NCBI GenBank assembly: GCA_022496805.1 | Contig: CM040089.1 | Location: forward strand, 3,722,501-3,786,500 | Direction: 5' to 3' | Source of the DNA: Pohlia nutans | Lineage: Eukaryota > Streptophyta > Bryopsida > Bryales > Mniaceae | Length of the DNA: 64,000 nt | In this document: piece after piece, positions 50,711 to 62,600 of the stretch | Numbering within the stretch: the stretch's first letter is position 1 | Layout: the number at the start of each line of letters is the position of its first letter | Program-made: the position numbers and the translations under genes | The notes under the pieces: generated by a model | The model's database searches: none | What the model saw: the letters and a program-made list of their open reading frames with translations, nothing else | Told to the model about the DNA's origin: nothing

Positions 50711-51850
50711 TCCGATTCTCGCCTCCAGGAACACTCATGTCACTCTTTCACTGCCATGCCCACCATCACATGTCACTCACAAAATCCAACCCTGTGTCTC
50801 TACACCAAAAGAAACGTATAGTTTTCGTATGTCTCTTCCTATACAATCCTAATACTTCCTTTGCAAACTCAAACTCACTCTCCTTATAACCACATGTCAG
50901 AATTCTTCTCGACATAAGAAAACAATTCGACCCCCATATGCTACTGTTGCTTTTTTAACACCTCTCATTCTTTGCTTAGTCTAGAGACGAGAGAGACGAG
51001 AGAGAGCTTTCAAAATCAATTATGTGCATGCAAGGGCATGCACATAATTGATTTTGAAAGCTCTCTCTCGTAAAAACCCTCACAATGTCCTGAAAGATCA
51101 TCGAGTAACCAAACCCTAGCAAGCAAAGGCCATACTAATCAGGAAGAAGACATGCAAGTGAAATTTCGGTCACGTTCATACCTCCCTCGACTCCAGATCG
51201 CTAGAACAACGAACCACGCAGCTGGCGTCACTCAAGCAACATAAAAAAAACTAGCTCAAGCAAGCAAACCTTTACAACCACAGAAACATTAATCACCCCC
51301 AAATTTTAATCGGCACAAGAGGACCAAATGTGGAATGAGATGGCTATGGCCAACTCACACACAGAAAATTCAGCCTACAAGATAAGAGAACCAAACCGCG
51401 CAAGATTAGTACCCGTGACAACCAGCATCCCCTCGAACTCCAGAAACCTCCGCGCTCTCGTCAATCGACCTCAACTCACAAAACCAAAACTCCCCAACAC
51501 GCTGCTTCTGAGGCTCTTGTGAATTTCAAACAACGAGATGAACGAGGCGACCAATAGGGGCGATCGAGCTCCGCCCGTTCAAACCTCACTCAAATTCGCT
51601 AAACCCAGGCGATGAAAAGCAGCACAGGTGCAATAGGAAATGGTTATTCTATAGAGTTCTACAGTTCACTCTGGCTATGGCAGATGGGAAATTAACTTAG
51701 TGATAGGGTACAGCTTCGGCTTCTTCGGCTTCTTCGGCTTCGACTGACGACAGTGATGATCATGCGATTGCAGGACCAGCGAGCTCAAGCGCAAAGGCCG
51801 CCTCGTAACGAACTGCCGCAGCGAGTGTCTAAGTAATCTTAATATAGCAC
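50711..51850 (-). promoter_or_regulatory. Leader/promoter region of SCAI-like gene
   Basis: This region lies upstream of the SCAI-like ATG. From about 51.16 to 51.83 kb it is clearly richer in G+C and CpG than the surrounding DNA, as expected around a plant gene's transcription start. On the minus strand it holds CCTATTGGTC near 51553 (an inverted CCAAT-type motif). Three tandem copies of a 9-base CTTCGGCTT unit lie near 51713-51739. A perfect hairpin sits at 50996-51071. Start site and leader introns cannot be fixed from sequence alone. Confidence 0.4.
50996..51071. repeat. Perfect 36-bp inverted repeat with 4-nt loop
   Basis: The two arms (50996-51031 and 51036-51071) are exact reverse complements, separated only by AAGG. 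The arm includes CTTTCAAAATCAATTATGTG. It lies about 290 bp upstream of the SCAI-like start codon, probably in the leader or a leader intron. It may be a very short MITE relic or an RNA hairpin; the sequence does not decide. Confidence 0.85.
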
Positions 51851-52331
51851 TAATCAGGTTTAATTAGCTTAATTCCAGGAGCTTAATTTTTAATGGACCC
51901 TAAGGGTTGTCTCTAATCAGGTACCCTAAGGGTTGTCTCTCGGAGATTACAGAGGGTATTAAGTTTGGTGAGTTTGTTTGCTCCCTCTGGAAATTTGGAG
52001 TCTGGATGCGGCAACAATTTCATTGTTTTAAATTTTTTAAATTTTTGACAACTCACATCTGAGTGGCACATATTGTTGCTTGGGGGTAATTTATATACTC
52101 ATTTAGATTATTCCTAATTGAATTGATTGGAATACACGCAGAGTGATTTTTAAATTTTCTTTTTTTTTTGAACATGAGGTGTTGAGGTGGCATTGCTGAT
52201 GTCCTTACTACAGACCATGATGTGAGAGTTGAATTGCAACTAAAGTGACAAGGAAACTCTGGCGGAGTGAGTTTATGATGGCAACTGTTTTGTGCACTTT
52301 GGCGTGGGATTTGAAAGAGAAAGGTGGTTTG

Positions 52332-53271
52332 TTACCCTTAACCCCTAAAAGATATGCATACGAAGTTGCTGCAGAGGTTTACATTTGTACTTATATATTG
52401 AAGACTAGAAAATGATGCTGTGATGGTGAATTCTTTTGTAGACATCAATGTCAATACCATTAATGGTATATATTTTTTTCAAAATTTTTGGAGTAATTTA
52501 GAGCAACTCTACCACTGCCTGTATATGCTGCAAATACGTATAAATGTGCACAATAGACTCCATAGAATACACATAGTGATTCCAATTTTTTTTCCGAAGG
52601 TTTCATAATTTTCTTCATCTTTGGGTCTTTCTTTTGCTTTTTGGTTGTTTCAAGTAATATGCATTGCAAGGTGCCTCAATTCATGGTACAATCCCAGCCA
52701 AGGCGACATTCCATCCTCAGGGCCCTTTAGGGGTTAAGCGTCCACACTACATTTATCTGGTCAAACCTCATCAATTTCACACACTTTAAAATGCATTGTA
52801 TTTTTTTTTGGTATTTTTCTCATATAATATATTTACACTGATTTTTTCATAATTATTTAAATGAAAAAATGAATTTTACAAGATTTTTCAAAGTTTTTCT
52901 CTTGTAATAGCCATAGTAATTACAAAAATGTTTAAAATAGTATGATTTTTTTAGAAAAAATGTAAATAACAGTGATAAACAACAAACTGTAGGTTGCATG
53001 CTTCTTGAGCTTACATAAAAAGAAATTCAATTGAAAAACTTTTTCTGCAGTGTATATTTGAATTTTAGAACTGTGAGCTTTAAAGTGCTGTAAAAAGCGC
53101 AATTTTAACAATTTTGAAGAACCGTGAATTGGACTAGAAAGTAGATGACAACACACACATTCTTAATTGGGACCAATTTCATTTGAAATTAGGAACTAGG
53201 TGAAAATTAGCGTTTGACTGAAAAACAATCAAACATAGCCCCACGGGACTCCTTGCATGCTTAAGGGTTAA
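52332..53271. mobile_element. Family D TTAA element, copy 2, interrupted
   Basis: Outer element matching 27742-28296 along its interior; right end inverted TTAACCCTTAAGCATGC. Its left terminal repeat (TTACCC-TTAA-GCGTCC) is split at the internal TTAA by the element at 52338-52737. Confidence 0.75.
52338..52737. mobile_element. TTAA-bounded element, family C-like, nested
   Basis: TTAACCCCTAAAAG at the left and CCCTTTAGGGGTTAA at the right, 400 bp counting both TTAA. Sits exactly at the internal TTAA of a family D terminal repeat, with the TTAA present on both sides. Confidence 0.75.
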
Positions 53272-53343
53272 CCCTAAAGAATCGGAGGTGCTTTTCTTCC
53301 AAAACTCACCAAAACTTCCACTTTTAAAACATTACCCGTCTAT

Positions 53344-53344
<1 letters not shown>

Positions 53345-53387
<43 letters not shown>

Positions 53388-53389
53388 TT
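53345..53389. repeat. (AC)n(AT)n microsatellite
   Basis: A run of CA dinucleotides followed by TA dinucleotides; a short GT run follows at about 53409-53419. Confidence 0.93.
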
Positions 53390-54078
53390 TATTTATTTAT
53401 TTTATTTTGTGTGTGTGTGGATGGGGATTAGAAAGTGAACTGTAGGATCTTTGAGTTTCCTATGTGTAGAATTACTTACAAAAATTGGATGTTAATATTT
53501 CCTTTATTGATTGAGATCAAGAATGAAATCACCAATTGTGTTCACCCAATTAGAGTGTTGCCCGAAAATTATGTTGTGAATTTGGTTTTCTTTTTTATAA
53601 ATTGCTTAAAAAAGTAATATGAAGGTGTTGTGAATCAAGTCATGAATATGAAAATAAAAATAAAATCAACATTCTTTCATGCGATGCCTCTGATATCGAC
53701 CTTGCAATCAGTGAAGTGACTCTATAAACAATGAATTTCTTTTCATTTCTTCCCAAGATTCAATAAGCCTGAGCAGACATGCACAAAAAAAGGTTTTCAT
53801 TCTCTATGGAACATGTCCTGCTCACTTCATTGGTTTTAAAGTCTTGCCCAGTTCTAAACTATTTCAAAACATTTAGTATCCAATTAGTGAGTTCTGCAAA
53901 AATGAAATTTTCCACTGAAATGTAACGACTCTCAAGATGTGTAACTTACACAGTCTTGTCCCGAACTATCCATAGAATGTACCACCCAAAGGATGAAAGG
54001 AAAAAATACAATAGGATGGTTCTATTGATGATAGTGTTCGTTAGTTGTTCAAAAAATGAACGCACGATCTGTTAAGGG
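53390..54078. other. No gene recognised
   Basis: AT-rich sequence. A stray TTAAGGG at 54072-54078 abuts the family A copy and may be the remnant of another TTAA element's end. Confidence 0.4.
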
Positions 54079-54663
54079 TTAACCCCTAACTGCCCAAGCG
54101 TTCATTTTTGAACGATGTACAAATTTCATTCAAATTTTCTCATTCGTCATGCACTTTTTGTACTGTGGATTTTGTACTATAGATTTTATAGGAAGTTAGC
54201 TTCATTCATGTGTTATCCGGTTAGAAAGGGGATGATTTGTGAAATTTGTATGCTTCATTTCAAGTTGCATTGATTCACCAAAAATTTCTAAAATCCTAGT
54301 TCAAAATAGTTCAAAAGCGCTCCTTAAAAAGTCAACTCATAGAATTAAGCAACCAAAAAATCTCCAAAAATCACTACACTTGGAGTATTACATTTCAACC
54401 GATCAAAAAAAATTTCATCTACAAATTATCAATATTTTTATTCGTTATCGAATTACAAAATAAATTTTTATTTTAAGTTCCAAATTTATACAAAATATTG
54501 GTGATAGAAATCATAGATCTAATCACGTGGATAGAATCTAAAATATATAATGTACAACTTTTATTCATACAGCAAGTTGAAATTATCCCTCTTAGTTGCA
54601 TTTTATAATGCATCTTTGCAAAACTGCCCAATCTGGAGAGGGCTGTGGGCATTTAGGGTTTAA
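54079..54663. mobile_element. TTAA-bounded element, family A, copy 5
   Basis: 585 bp, TTAACCCCTAA at the left, TTTAGGGTTTAA at the right (one G lost). The hairpin at 54099-54114 has a different stem (CGTTCA...TGAACG) from copies 1, 2 and 4 but is fully paired. Confidence 0.82.
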
Positions 54664-55880
54664 GGACATATTTTTACACCGAAGGTAGTGCATCCTATTT
54701 GTGTCACAATTTCAACTGCCCCACTTGAAAAATGTAACAAAGATTCAGAAAAATAAACTAAATATATAGAAAATTACAACACAAACTCATAGCAACTAGA
54801 ATCATGTTTTTTTTGACATCATATGTAATTTATATATATGTTATTGAAGGTGTTGTCAAAAAATCCAAAAGTGCTACTAGAGCCCCTTACATTGAACAAA
54901 AAGGGAGCCTACAATGCTCTTTGTCTTTATCTATATGTGCCGCAAATCTTGGTTTAAATGGCCTTGTGTTTAATTCAAATGGACAAATAGTTTATAAAAA
55001 AAAATACACTAACTATTACTTCTGTTCAACTACTGTTATTTACATTTGACAATAAAGCAAGTTTTTAGCAATGAAATTAAACCAATGAAATCATGTCCAA
55101 CTTTGAATTCTCAAAATTGTGCATTCTACAATTGATTGAAGATTCACTTTAGAAATAGTAATGATAGTGATAGAAGTCTTTGAAGCTCAAATGCAACTAA
55201 ATGCTTCTATGCCACCCTGCCTTAGTTGATGAAGTGAAAGGTCAAGTTGAAGTCAATGAAAACATTAATTTTTGAAATTTTGATTTGCCAATTTAGTTTG
55301 TTCAACTATTTAAAAAAATTCTAGTTCAACAAATGTGACATGTAGTTGCATTAAATTTCTTTCCCAAATACTAAAGATAACTTATATTACTTCTACATAA
55401 ATGAAAAAATCACTTAGATATACAATAGACAATCCAAACTGCATATTCTATCATCATGAGTGATCACATGAATTAGAGTGAAATGTTGTGAACTTTGGTC
55501 TTTATATGGACATTAGGACAACATTTGACAATGAGTCCATATTGAATTTGAAATTATACACAAGTTTAACATCAAATCCCATGTTCATTTTAGGTCATCT
55601 ACAAAAAAACCTTTAAATCCTTATAACTTTTGCATACAATGTTTAAATATGATAAACTCAGATGCCTTAGAATCTCCTTGTAATTGAAGAGAATTTATAA
55701 AGATTAATCAATTCACGAACGGGAACTATACACAATTTTTAAAGTGTTTGAATTTGTTGTAGTTATTTTGGTATGAAGCAACCTAAGCCTAAAATCTGTA
55801 AATCACCACCTTCCACGTCTTTTTTTTTTTTCCGTCAAGGTACTTGAAAAGAGGCCATTAGTAGCACGATGACCAAATAA
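54664..55880. other. No gene recognised
   Basis: AT-rich, no motif or splice pattern seen on either strand. Confidence 0.45.
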
Positions 55881-55894
55881 TATGGTGTCTGTAA

Positions 55895-56545
55895 TGTTGG
55901 TGTGCTTAACCCGTTGCCGTAGATATTGACCACTTTTGCAATACTGGCGTGTTTAACCCATTGGTGTGGTTGTTGACCACTACTACAATGTTGACGTTTT
56001 TAACCCGTTACCATGGCTTCTGCAATGTTAGCGTGTTTAACTAGTTGGCGTGACTGTTGATCATTTATGCAATATTGACTTGCAATATTGACTCGTTCGT
56101 GTGCATGTTGACCACTAACCTTATGCGATGTTGATGTGTTTAACCCGTTAGCGTGGCTGTTGGTTTAACTCGTTGGCGTGACTGTTAATGACTATTGCGA
56201 TGTTGGCATGTTTAACTATTTGGCGTGGCCTACTGACGACTTCTGCAATGTTGACGTCTTTAACTAGTGGGTGTGGATATTGACCACTTATGCGATGTTG
56301 GCATGTTTAACTATTTGGCGTGGTCTATTGACCACTTCTACAATATTGACGTCTTTAACTTGTTGGTGTGAATATTGACCACTTATGCGATGTTTGACGT
56401 GTTTAACCCGTCGGCATGGTTGTTGACCACTACTACAATGTTGAAGTGTTCAAACTGTTGGGATGTTTAAACTGTTGGCGTGGCTTCTGTGATATTTGAC
56501 GTGTTTGACTCGTTGATGTAGCTGTTGACTACTTTTGCGATATTG
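55895..56545. repeat. Degenerate minisatellite, about 47-bp unit
   Basis: Roughly a dozen imperfect units built on GTTGGCGTGGCTGTTGACCA, then a CTTYTGCAATGTTGACGTG part and TTTAACCC. Units vary in length and some are truncated. No open reading frame spans it. Confidence 0.8.
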
Positions 56546-57185
56546 TTATGAGTGTGGCTCTTGCTTTATCTAGTGGAGAAGCTCTAAACTTCCATTAGTG
56601 TGAGTCACACTAACTATTTATTCAAGGCTATAACTTTTTACAGATTTTTATTTTTTTACCAATGTCAAAGATATTGGTACTATTGCTATAGTATGATAGA
56701 GTTAACCAAAAAGAGTGTCTCAAAGTGGAAACTCACCTCATATTCACCTTAATCTCGTTTTGAGTTCAAAAAGATTGCAAAACTAGTCTATAGTGAGTTG
56801 GAGAATAATCTAAAGAAAGGCCCTACGCCACCGTGGGGCATGGAACTCCTGACCTTTCCAATGCTAGAGCCTAGAAGAGAGTTTCCACAAATTCCTTTAA
56901 GCCTAAGAAACTATTCAATCCCCGACCAATGGACTATTTATGAACAATGCTTCTCATAAATTGTAAATATAGGGAGCAAACTCCACTTAAATTCCACTCA
57001 TGCACTAGTTTTGTTTTAGGATAGTTCTAATGTTCATAAACATATTTTGTAAAAATATTCACCTTGTGTAAAAAGATGTGGCCATTTTAAAACAATTAGT
57101 GTGTTTTACAGTAACAACAATAATTGGTATACCAAATATTACATAGACTCAAAAAGGCACGGTTCTCATACTAAAGACAAGAATG

Positions 57186-58151
57186 TTAACCTTTAAACGT
57201 CAAGAGGGCCTGGACGGGGCAGCCCGGAAGGCATCTAAATTTTTTTGGAGAAAAAGATTTTTTTTTATTTTTTTTATTTTTTTGTTGCAAAAACGGCTCT
57301 GTAGTGCACTGCTGGCTAGCACTGTAGCACTGTAGCATTGCGGCACTGCTGAACTTCAGCTGCCCCAACCTTCAAAACTTGTTCAATTTGATAACTTTGA
57401 TTGCTTACCAACGATTCCACAATCTCTCAAATGAGGCGAAAATTTGGAATCTAGATCGCTTTTTTAGTAGCTTTCCAACGCAACAAGTCTCGCTTGATTT
57501 GGTTGAGAAAATCAACTTTTTTCTTCATTATTCTCTTTAAATAAGCCCATGGGGCTTACCTTGACGTTTAACCCCTAACTGCTCAAGTAGGCCGTTTTGG
57601 CCTAATGTACAGATTTCATCCGCAGTTTCTCATCCGTCATGCATTTTTTGTGGTGTGATTTTTTTACTAATTTTTTTATGGGAAGTTAGCTTCATGTATG
57701 TGTGATTCGATCGAAAAGGAAATAATTTTTGAAAAATTATGCCTCATTTTGTGTTGTAGTGTTTCACCGAAAATCTTGAAGATTTTGGTCTAAAAGTGTT
57801 CTTGAAAAAAAAAAACTATTAAAATCAAGCATCCAAAAAATCTCCAAAAATCACTACACCTAAAGTACTACATTATAACCCATCACAACAAATTTCATCC
57901 ACATGTTGTCAATATCTTATTCGTAATTGAATTACAAAATAATTTTTTATTTTATGTTTCGAAATTTATAAAAAAAGATTAGTGATAGCAGTCATAGATC
58001 TAACCGTATAGATAGAATCTAAAATTAAAAATGTATAACTTTTATTCATACATCAAGTTCTAAATATTCATATTAATTGCATTTTATAATGCATCTTTGC
58101 AAAACTGCCTAAACTGGACATAGGTGAGGACGTTTAGGGGTTAAGGGTTAA
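57186..58151. mobile_element. Family E TTAA element, copy 2, interrupted
   Basis: Outer element matching 41016-41418: left TTAACCTTTAAACGTCAAGA. The right end (CCTTGACGT-TTAA-GGG-TTAA) is split at its internal TTAA by the family A element at 57568-58144. Confidence 0.8.
57568..58144. mobile_element. TTAA-bounded element, family A, copy 6, nested
   Basis: 577 bp counting both TTAA, TTAACCCCTAA...TTTAGGGGTTAA. The hairpin at 57588-57604 has the stem TAGGCC...GGCCTA, different at five of six positions from copies 1, 2 and 4, yet fully paired. Inserted at the internal TTAA of a family E terminal repeat. Confidence 0.85.
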
Positions 58152-59650
58152 GGATCCGGAAGGGGTAAAAAAACTCAAATAAAACAAATTGAAAGATTGA
58201 TAGCTACAGTACACTGAAATCACCATATTTTGTGGGTGGGTGAATGGTGTGGGTACATTCATCCATTTGAACAAATTATCTTCCAATTTGGATGAATTTT
58301 ACCACAATATTTTGAATAAATAATTATTAGTAAAGCCTCATGTAAATACCGTGGGCCACAGTAACAAAGTTGAAAAGTCACAGCTGAGTTAAATTTAGTA
58401 TAACGTAATGTAGAACTGACACAGTAAATTGTTCCATTTTTTAATTTTGGAAAAAAACGGACACCTGTAGCATAAGCTTCATTTGCATACAGTAGAAATA
58501 AGTGAAATTATTAAGAATCCTGGGTACGGTAAGAATAGCTCAAAGCCATGGTACCCATGACTCACTCAGTGGGGTTGGTTCATCATGTGCTAAATTATTA
58601 TGGTGACCCAAGATTTAAGGCTCCAGACCAGGTCACCTTCATGCCGGCCTTGCCAAGCAGCCACAGTGCTGATCCATGCATTGGTCACTTTATTTAACCA
58701 AGGCAACACTCAGATACTAGTTTGCGCTCCTAAAAATATTCATTTTCAAACAAATGGTGACCACTTGTCCATGCAAATATTCACCACCAATAAAAGTCAA
58801 AGTATTGTACAACACCAAACTTAGTCTGGCTTGTAAAATCTTACTAGGAAATAGCCAGCAGTCCGCCCACAGAGATTGCAATAACATCTCCCAAAGTTGG
58901 GCCAACTTTTACTACACGCCAATAGCTACCACTCTACACATAATTTTCAAAACCTTGCATTGTTGTCCTAGTTTTAGTTCCATTAGTGAGTCTTAGGTGT
59001 CACCGATCTCGTCGGAATTGGCGGGTTGGTTTGTATTTTATCTCTTCTTGCAGTAAAGGGCTTCCCTTTATTTTTATTTGTGTAAAAAAAAAAAACAAAA
59101 AAATCTTGCAATGTTGGAAAGCACCGGCTCACTCACAACCTCTGTCTATTTTTATTAGTTTTTTCACTGTATAATAACCATAATGCTCGTGCCGCTCGCC
59201 CTCTATCCAGCCCTCAAACACATGGGTAGCAAGATCTACCCTTTATACCTCCTCTTGGAAGTAGAGTAGTAGACTCTATGAGTGAGACCAATAGTCGACC
59301 AATAGCCAGTAAATAGGAAGGTCCATTATCGATTCTTTATATATATATATATGTTTTGTGTTATATGTTATATGTTATATGGGATTTGTTTACTTTTGAA
59401 CGATCGAGTCTCCCTGAGGTTGCAGTATCTCTCACTGTACTGACAACTCAAAAACTCAAAAAAACCGGTCCACGTGTAATTACAAGATCATCCAAAAGGT
59501 GGGAGAAGAATTTACATATCGTGCAATATTCAGCGAGTGTGTACTGAACACCGCTAGCTGTGCCCAAGAGCCATGAGAATCTCTTGGAGTCAAGTCAGAG
59601 AAAGGTAAAGAAGTCTGCAGACAGATCAAGAGTAGTACGAGTGTGAGATT
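58152..59650. other. Downstream of pirin gene; no further gene recognised
   Basis: Includes the 3' flank of the pirin gene and a lone CCGTAC-type end (GGGTACGGTA at about 58528). No coding motif seen. Confidence 0.4.
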
Positions 59651-62600
59651 TCAAGCCAGAGCCATCTCGATCATGAGGAAGTGTGCGCCCGCATCCTTGT
59701 CAGCCTTGAGCTCCAGTGGAAGATCCGCACTCGGCCCTGCTCGGATCTGCACCACCAACAGATACATATGCATCATCAATTCAAATGAAAATGACGACGA
59801 CCTCAAATCTATACCGGTCGTAGCTACAGTATTTCGACGGAGGCTCTGAAACGTACACGCCATTTTAACATAATTTCTATCAGAACATTGGTCTTGACAA
59901 AAATGAAATGGGCCCGGCATAAACAGAACTTTTAGCCGAAGTTGTACTGATTGATGACGGCGTACGAGGATCCATGTGTAATGGTACTGTAACCAATAAT
60001 TAATAAATTATAGTGCGTGAGTTTTGTGTCACGGAATTGAAGATATGATTCCGAGTGTACGTACCTCCAGAGCGTCTCGAGTGGCGAGATTCACCAAGTC
60101 ACTGATGGACAGGGTGCCCTCGATGCACACCAAGTAGGCTTGCCGTCCTTTGGACAGCACAAACGCCTGGTCCACACCCGGATCAGCTTCGGACACGAAG
60201 ATGTTGCAATCTTGGTGAATGGGGATGACGCCCTCGCCTAGATCCTTGTGGCCCTCCAGGCGGCTGAAATCCGTCACGACGTGCTGCAGCGTGTTGTGCC
60301 GGTCTTCTTTCCTGCAACCAACCATATATGGTCACCACATTCTGCTTAGCCTTCAGGAACAGTAAACTCGAGTAGAAACAGCAATTCCATATCTACCACA
60401 TTCATTAATTTAATCTAAATTTAGCAAACCTTATACCAATTTTGTTTAAATTATAGCTACTGTACTATACTGTACTGTTGTACAAAAGATGTGCATATCA
60501 GTGTTGAAATTTTAACACAACGTTTGGAACTATCCTTTAACCCTTTAACGCGCCAACGTCCACTATGTGGACGATGCACAGACTGAAACTGCTAAATTCT
60601 CATCCAAATTGGACAGTTTTCATCCACCAAAATTTCTCATGGTTCTTGAGCAAGTTGACTATCCTTTGTACAGTTTGGATCTTCAAAATAGGTTATTATG
60701 ATTTTTAGAAAAACAACAGAATTGGTTTATGTCAAGTTTCATTCTTAGTTCAAAGAGTGGGACCTTATATATGATTTTCCTAAATAAGTAGAATCAGATA
60801 ATGGAAACTATACCATCTCACAGTGCATGTTATTCCAATTTCATTACCATATTAAAAAAAAAAATGGTGCTAATTTGGGATTTTAAATTGAATTTCAAGA
60901 GAAAACCTTGCAAAATTAATTTAAAAATATTAAATAAAAATAGAATAAATCCAATTGTATAGATGTGATCTTCACATTGACATTTACAACTTTACTTTGA
61001 CCATTAACCCCATTTTTGGTTTTCACCAAACATTTTACAACACTTCTTTGAAAACAGTGTTGAATCGGGACGTTAAAGGGTTAACTGATTTTTTTTTGGG
61101 TTGAGAATTAACTAGTGCTGGACAAGAAGTGTCAAGTGTGGTTGAAGGTTTTGCAATTAACCCTTAAACGACAATGCCAGCCCCACGGGCTTGGTTTTAG
61201 TTTGGGAGAATATTGCTCATAACTTCTACACCATTGCACCAAATGGGGTTTTTAAAATTCCAAACTGAGCACCTTAGAGAGATCTATACTTCTTTAGAAT
61301 AAAGCTAAAGCAAATTAAACACAGAATCATGCTTAAAATGGAATTTAAGAGGAGATTTTGGGTGTGGTATTAGGAAAGGAATTGTCGTTTAAGGGTTAAA
61401 GGGAGAACTCGAATTAGCAGGGTACGTTTGAGCTATTTATCATGAAAATCACATCTAGGAGCTCGCACATACACTCACTTGAATACACGTGAGCCGTAGT
61501 TTGGTTTCAGACCACGACTGTCCGGCTTGATCCAGATCTGTAAGAACCGCAACCTGTGCCAAACGTCAACTTGGTAAAAGAGGCAGATATGATATGATGA
61601 TGATTTATATTACTGGAAGTACTTCATGAATGGTGGTTGATAAGCTGTCGTGGTTTCTGCATTAATCAATGAGCTAAGTGATCTGAAAGCCTGTAAAACA
61701 ACAAGGGTGGGAATAATAATTTTATGACATACAACTCATCATGGTTGTTCATCTCGGAATGCCGAATGCCTGTGCCGGCACTCATGTACTGAACCGCGCC
61801 ACGCCCCAACGTTTCGGACGTTCCAATGCTGCTCCACAACAGTCACTACATGATCAGTCTTCGTCATTAAATAAAACCCACGAATCACACCTGTAGCGGT
61901 TCAGTGTTCCTGTGATCGATTGCAACGAACTGGTAACCTCACCGCACATGGTTGTTGCCAGACCAGTGCCTCATTCCTACATACATACAAAGGGTGGGTG
62001 GATGTGGAACCTACACTAGTAGAAAACTATGCCAAAAAGAACAGCAACTGAAATCAGCTGCGGTTCTCTTGACCAACTTGATCTGCAGTCGTTAAACAAA
62101 AAAATTAATCTGTAGTCGTTTAGCGACTGCAGATCAGGCCGGTCAAAAGAACTACTACCGATTTTGGCTGCAGTTCTTTTTGGCATAGTTTTCTACTAGT
62201 GCTATGACTGCTCATGCATGCGCACCAGTGAGGGATTGTGCACCTATGTCCCCATGATTGCCCACCAAAGTCAATTAGGAGCAATATATAATATTTCGAC
62301 CCATGTATATATACTATTAATTACCCTTTTTGACCCATGTATGTACTAAAGAAAGGAGGCACTTTCAGATCACATGCACCAGTAAATGCAACACTTTGTT
62401 GAATAAAAGTAGTTCTAAATTAACTCGAGTTTTTGATATTGTGGTAAATTATTTTATTTTATTTTATTTTGAAGTATGAAATAGGGGCACTGGAATAGTT
62501 GTGAGCAATAGTAGGGATGGCTACCCTCTCTAGAGGCTGCACAAACTTGTGCACAACCACCTTCGAGTTGTCTTCTAGATTCCCAAATATCGTACCCGAC

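Noticed and set aside
54239..54463. Open frame of 74 residues starting MKFVCFISSC
   Set aside because: It is the interior of a family A element; the same DNA in other copies has different frames and stops.
14568..58151. TTTAGGGG / CCCCTAA motifs as interstitial telomere repeats
   Set aside because: They occur once per element end next to TTAA, not as tandem TTTAGGG arrays.
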